DNA of 5,639 nt from the NCBI GenBank assembly GCA_030446525.1, contig JAUJNC010000235.1:1-5639 (forward strand). The letters are read 5' to 3'. Under the pieces are notes generated by a model. The model was given only the letters and a program-made list of their open reading frames with translations, ran no database searches and was not told the origin of the DNA. A program made the translations under genes and the position numbers. The DNA is from Armatimonadaceae bacterium (GTDB taxonomy: Bacteria; Armatimonadota; Armatimonadia; Armatimonadales; Armatimonadaceae). Below are positions 5,338-5,639 of this stretch, one piece after another (positions within the stretch are counted from its first letter, which is position 1; the number at the start of each line of letters is the position of its first letter).

Positions 5338-5639
5338 CTACCTCGCCAGCTCGTACAGGGCGTGGGCATAGATCTTGGCGCACTGGATCAGGCGCCCGAC
5401 CCGGATCCGCTCGTCGGCCTGGTGGGCCACGTCCGGGTCGCCGGTCATGGCGGGTCCGAACGCGACCCCGCGCGGCGCGACCGCCGTGGCGTAGGTGCGC
5501 CCGCCCATGGCGCCGGGCGGCGACGGGTCGCCCGTGTGCTCGCGGTAAACGCGCAACAGGGTCCGCACCGGCTCCTGGTCCTGCGGCACGTACAGCGGCT
5601 CCAGGTGGCCCGTGACCTGCACCCGCCAGCCGCCGGCGA
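5338..5639 (-). CDS. M20 family dipeptidase (PepV/Sapep type), C-terminal 99 residues
   Basis: Only the 3' end lies in the window; the gene enters from the right edge. PepV-type enzymes are cytosolic di-zinc peptidases that cleave dipeptides. The visible part has GGRTYATAV, AFGPAMTGDPDVAHQADERI (with the His-x3-Glu segment that supplies a C-terminal metal ligand in this family) and a closing helix with KIYAHALYELAR before TAG. This order matches the C-terminus of PepV-like M20 proteins. The N-terminal metal-binding motifs are outside, so activity cannot be judged. Nothing ties it to mnmA beyond strand; the 71-nt gap holds a weak hairpin and a possible promoter. Confidence 0.85.
   Translation of the reverse strand, partial: AGGWRVQVTGHLEPLYVPQDQEPVRTLLRVYREHTGDPSPPGAMGGRTYATAVAPRGVAFGPAMTGDPDVAHQADERIRVGRLIQCAKIYAHALYELAR

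Noticed and set aside
4310..5371. A 353-codon open frame on the plus strand opposite mnmA
   Set aside because: MnmA on the other strand carries every catalytic motif; the antisense translation is Arg/Val/His-rich and unrecognisable.

Overview
A GC-rich bacterial chromosome segment in which every gene I can support lies on the minus strand, so the genes are read from the right edge to the left. The content suggests a Gram-positive-type or related Terrabacteria genome such as Armatimonadota, Chloroflexota or a deep Firmicutes lineage. The grounds are a YidC with a short lipoprotein-like N-terminus instead of the long proteobacterial periplasmic domain, a SigB/RsbV/RsbW partner-switching module, a YtxH protein and a PepV-type dipeptidase. 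I cannot fix the phylum from this window. No mobile elements, CRISPR arrays, tRNAs or rRNAs are visible.

Layout in transcription order. (1) 5639-5338: the last 99 codons of an M20 dipeptidase, followed by a weak hairpin. (2) 5266-2157: a compact run mnmA - ytxH - rsbV - rsbW - sigB. mnmA and ytxH overlap by 4 nt (ATGA), ytxH and rsbV are 28 nt apart, and rsbV/rsbW and rsbW/sigB are each separated by a single G (TAA-G-start). This joins a tRNA 2-thiouridylase to a general-stress-type sigma factor with its anti-sigma and anti-anti-sigma factors. A good sigma-A-like promoter sequence lies inside the 3' part of mnmA and could drive ytxH and the sigma module separately. (3) 2156-1989: an intergenic region with a hairpin and a strong housekeeping promoter (TTGCAG-17-TATAAT). 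(4) 1988-1: the conserved rpmH - rnpA - yidD - yidC cluster (ribosomal protein L34, RNase P protein, membrane insertion factor, membrane insertase), with yidC running off the left edge.

How the genes work together: in the known RsbV/RsbW/SigB system the anti-sigma kinase RsbW holds the sigma factor, and unphosphorylated RsbV releases it. MnmA would support decoding of Lys, Glu and Gln codons, and YtxH is a small membrane-anchored stress-type protein. The rpmH cluster serves translation, RNA processing and membrane protein insertion. The points most worth a second look are a YidC whose usual intramembrane arginine is a threonine and which carries a TPR-like outer domain, an RsbW with altered ATP-binding boxes, and the physical coupling of mnmA to the sigma-factor module. 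These are unusual variants of known systems; I see no wholly new system.
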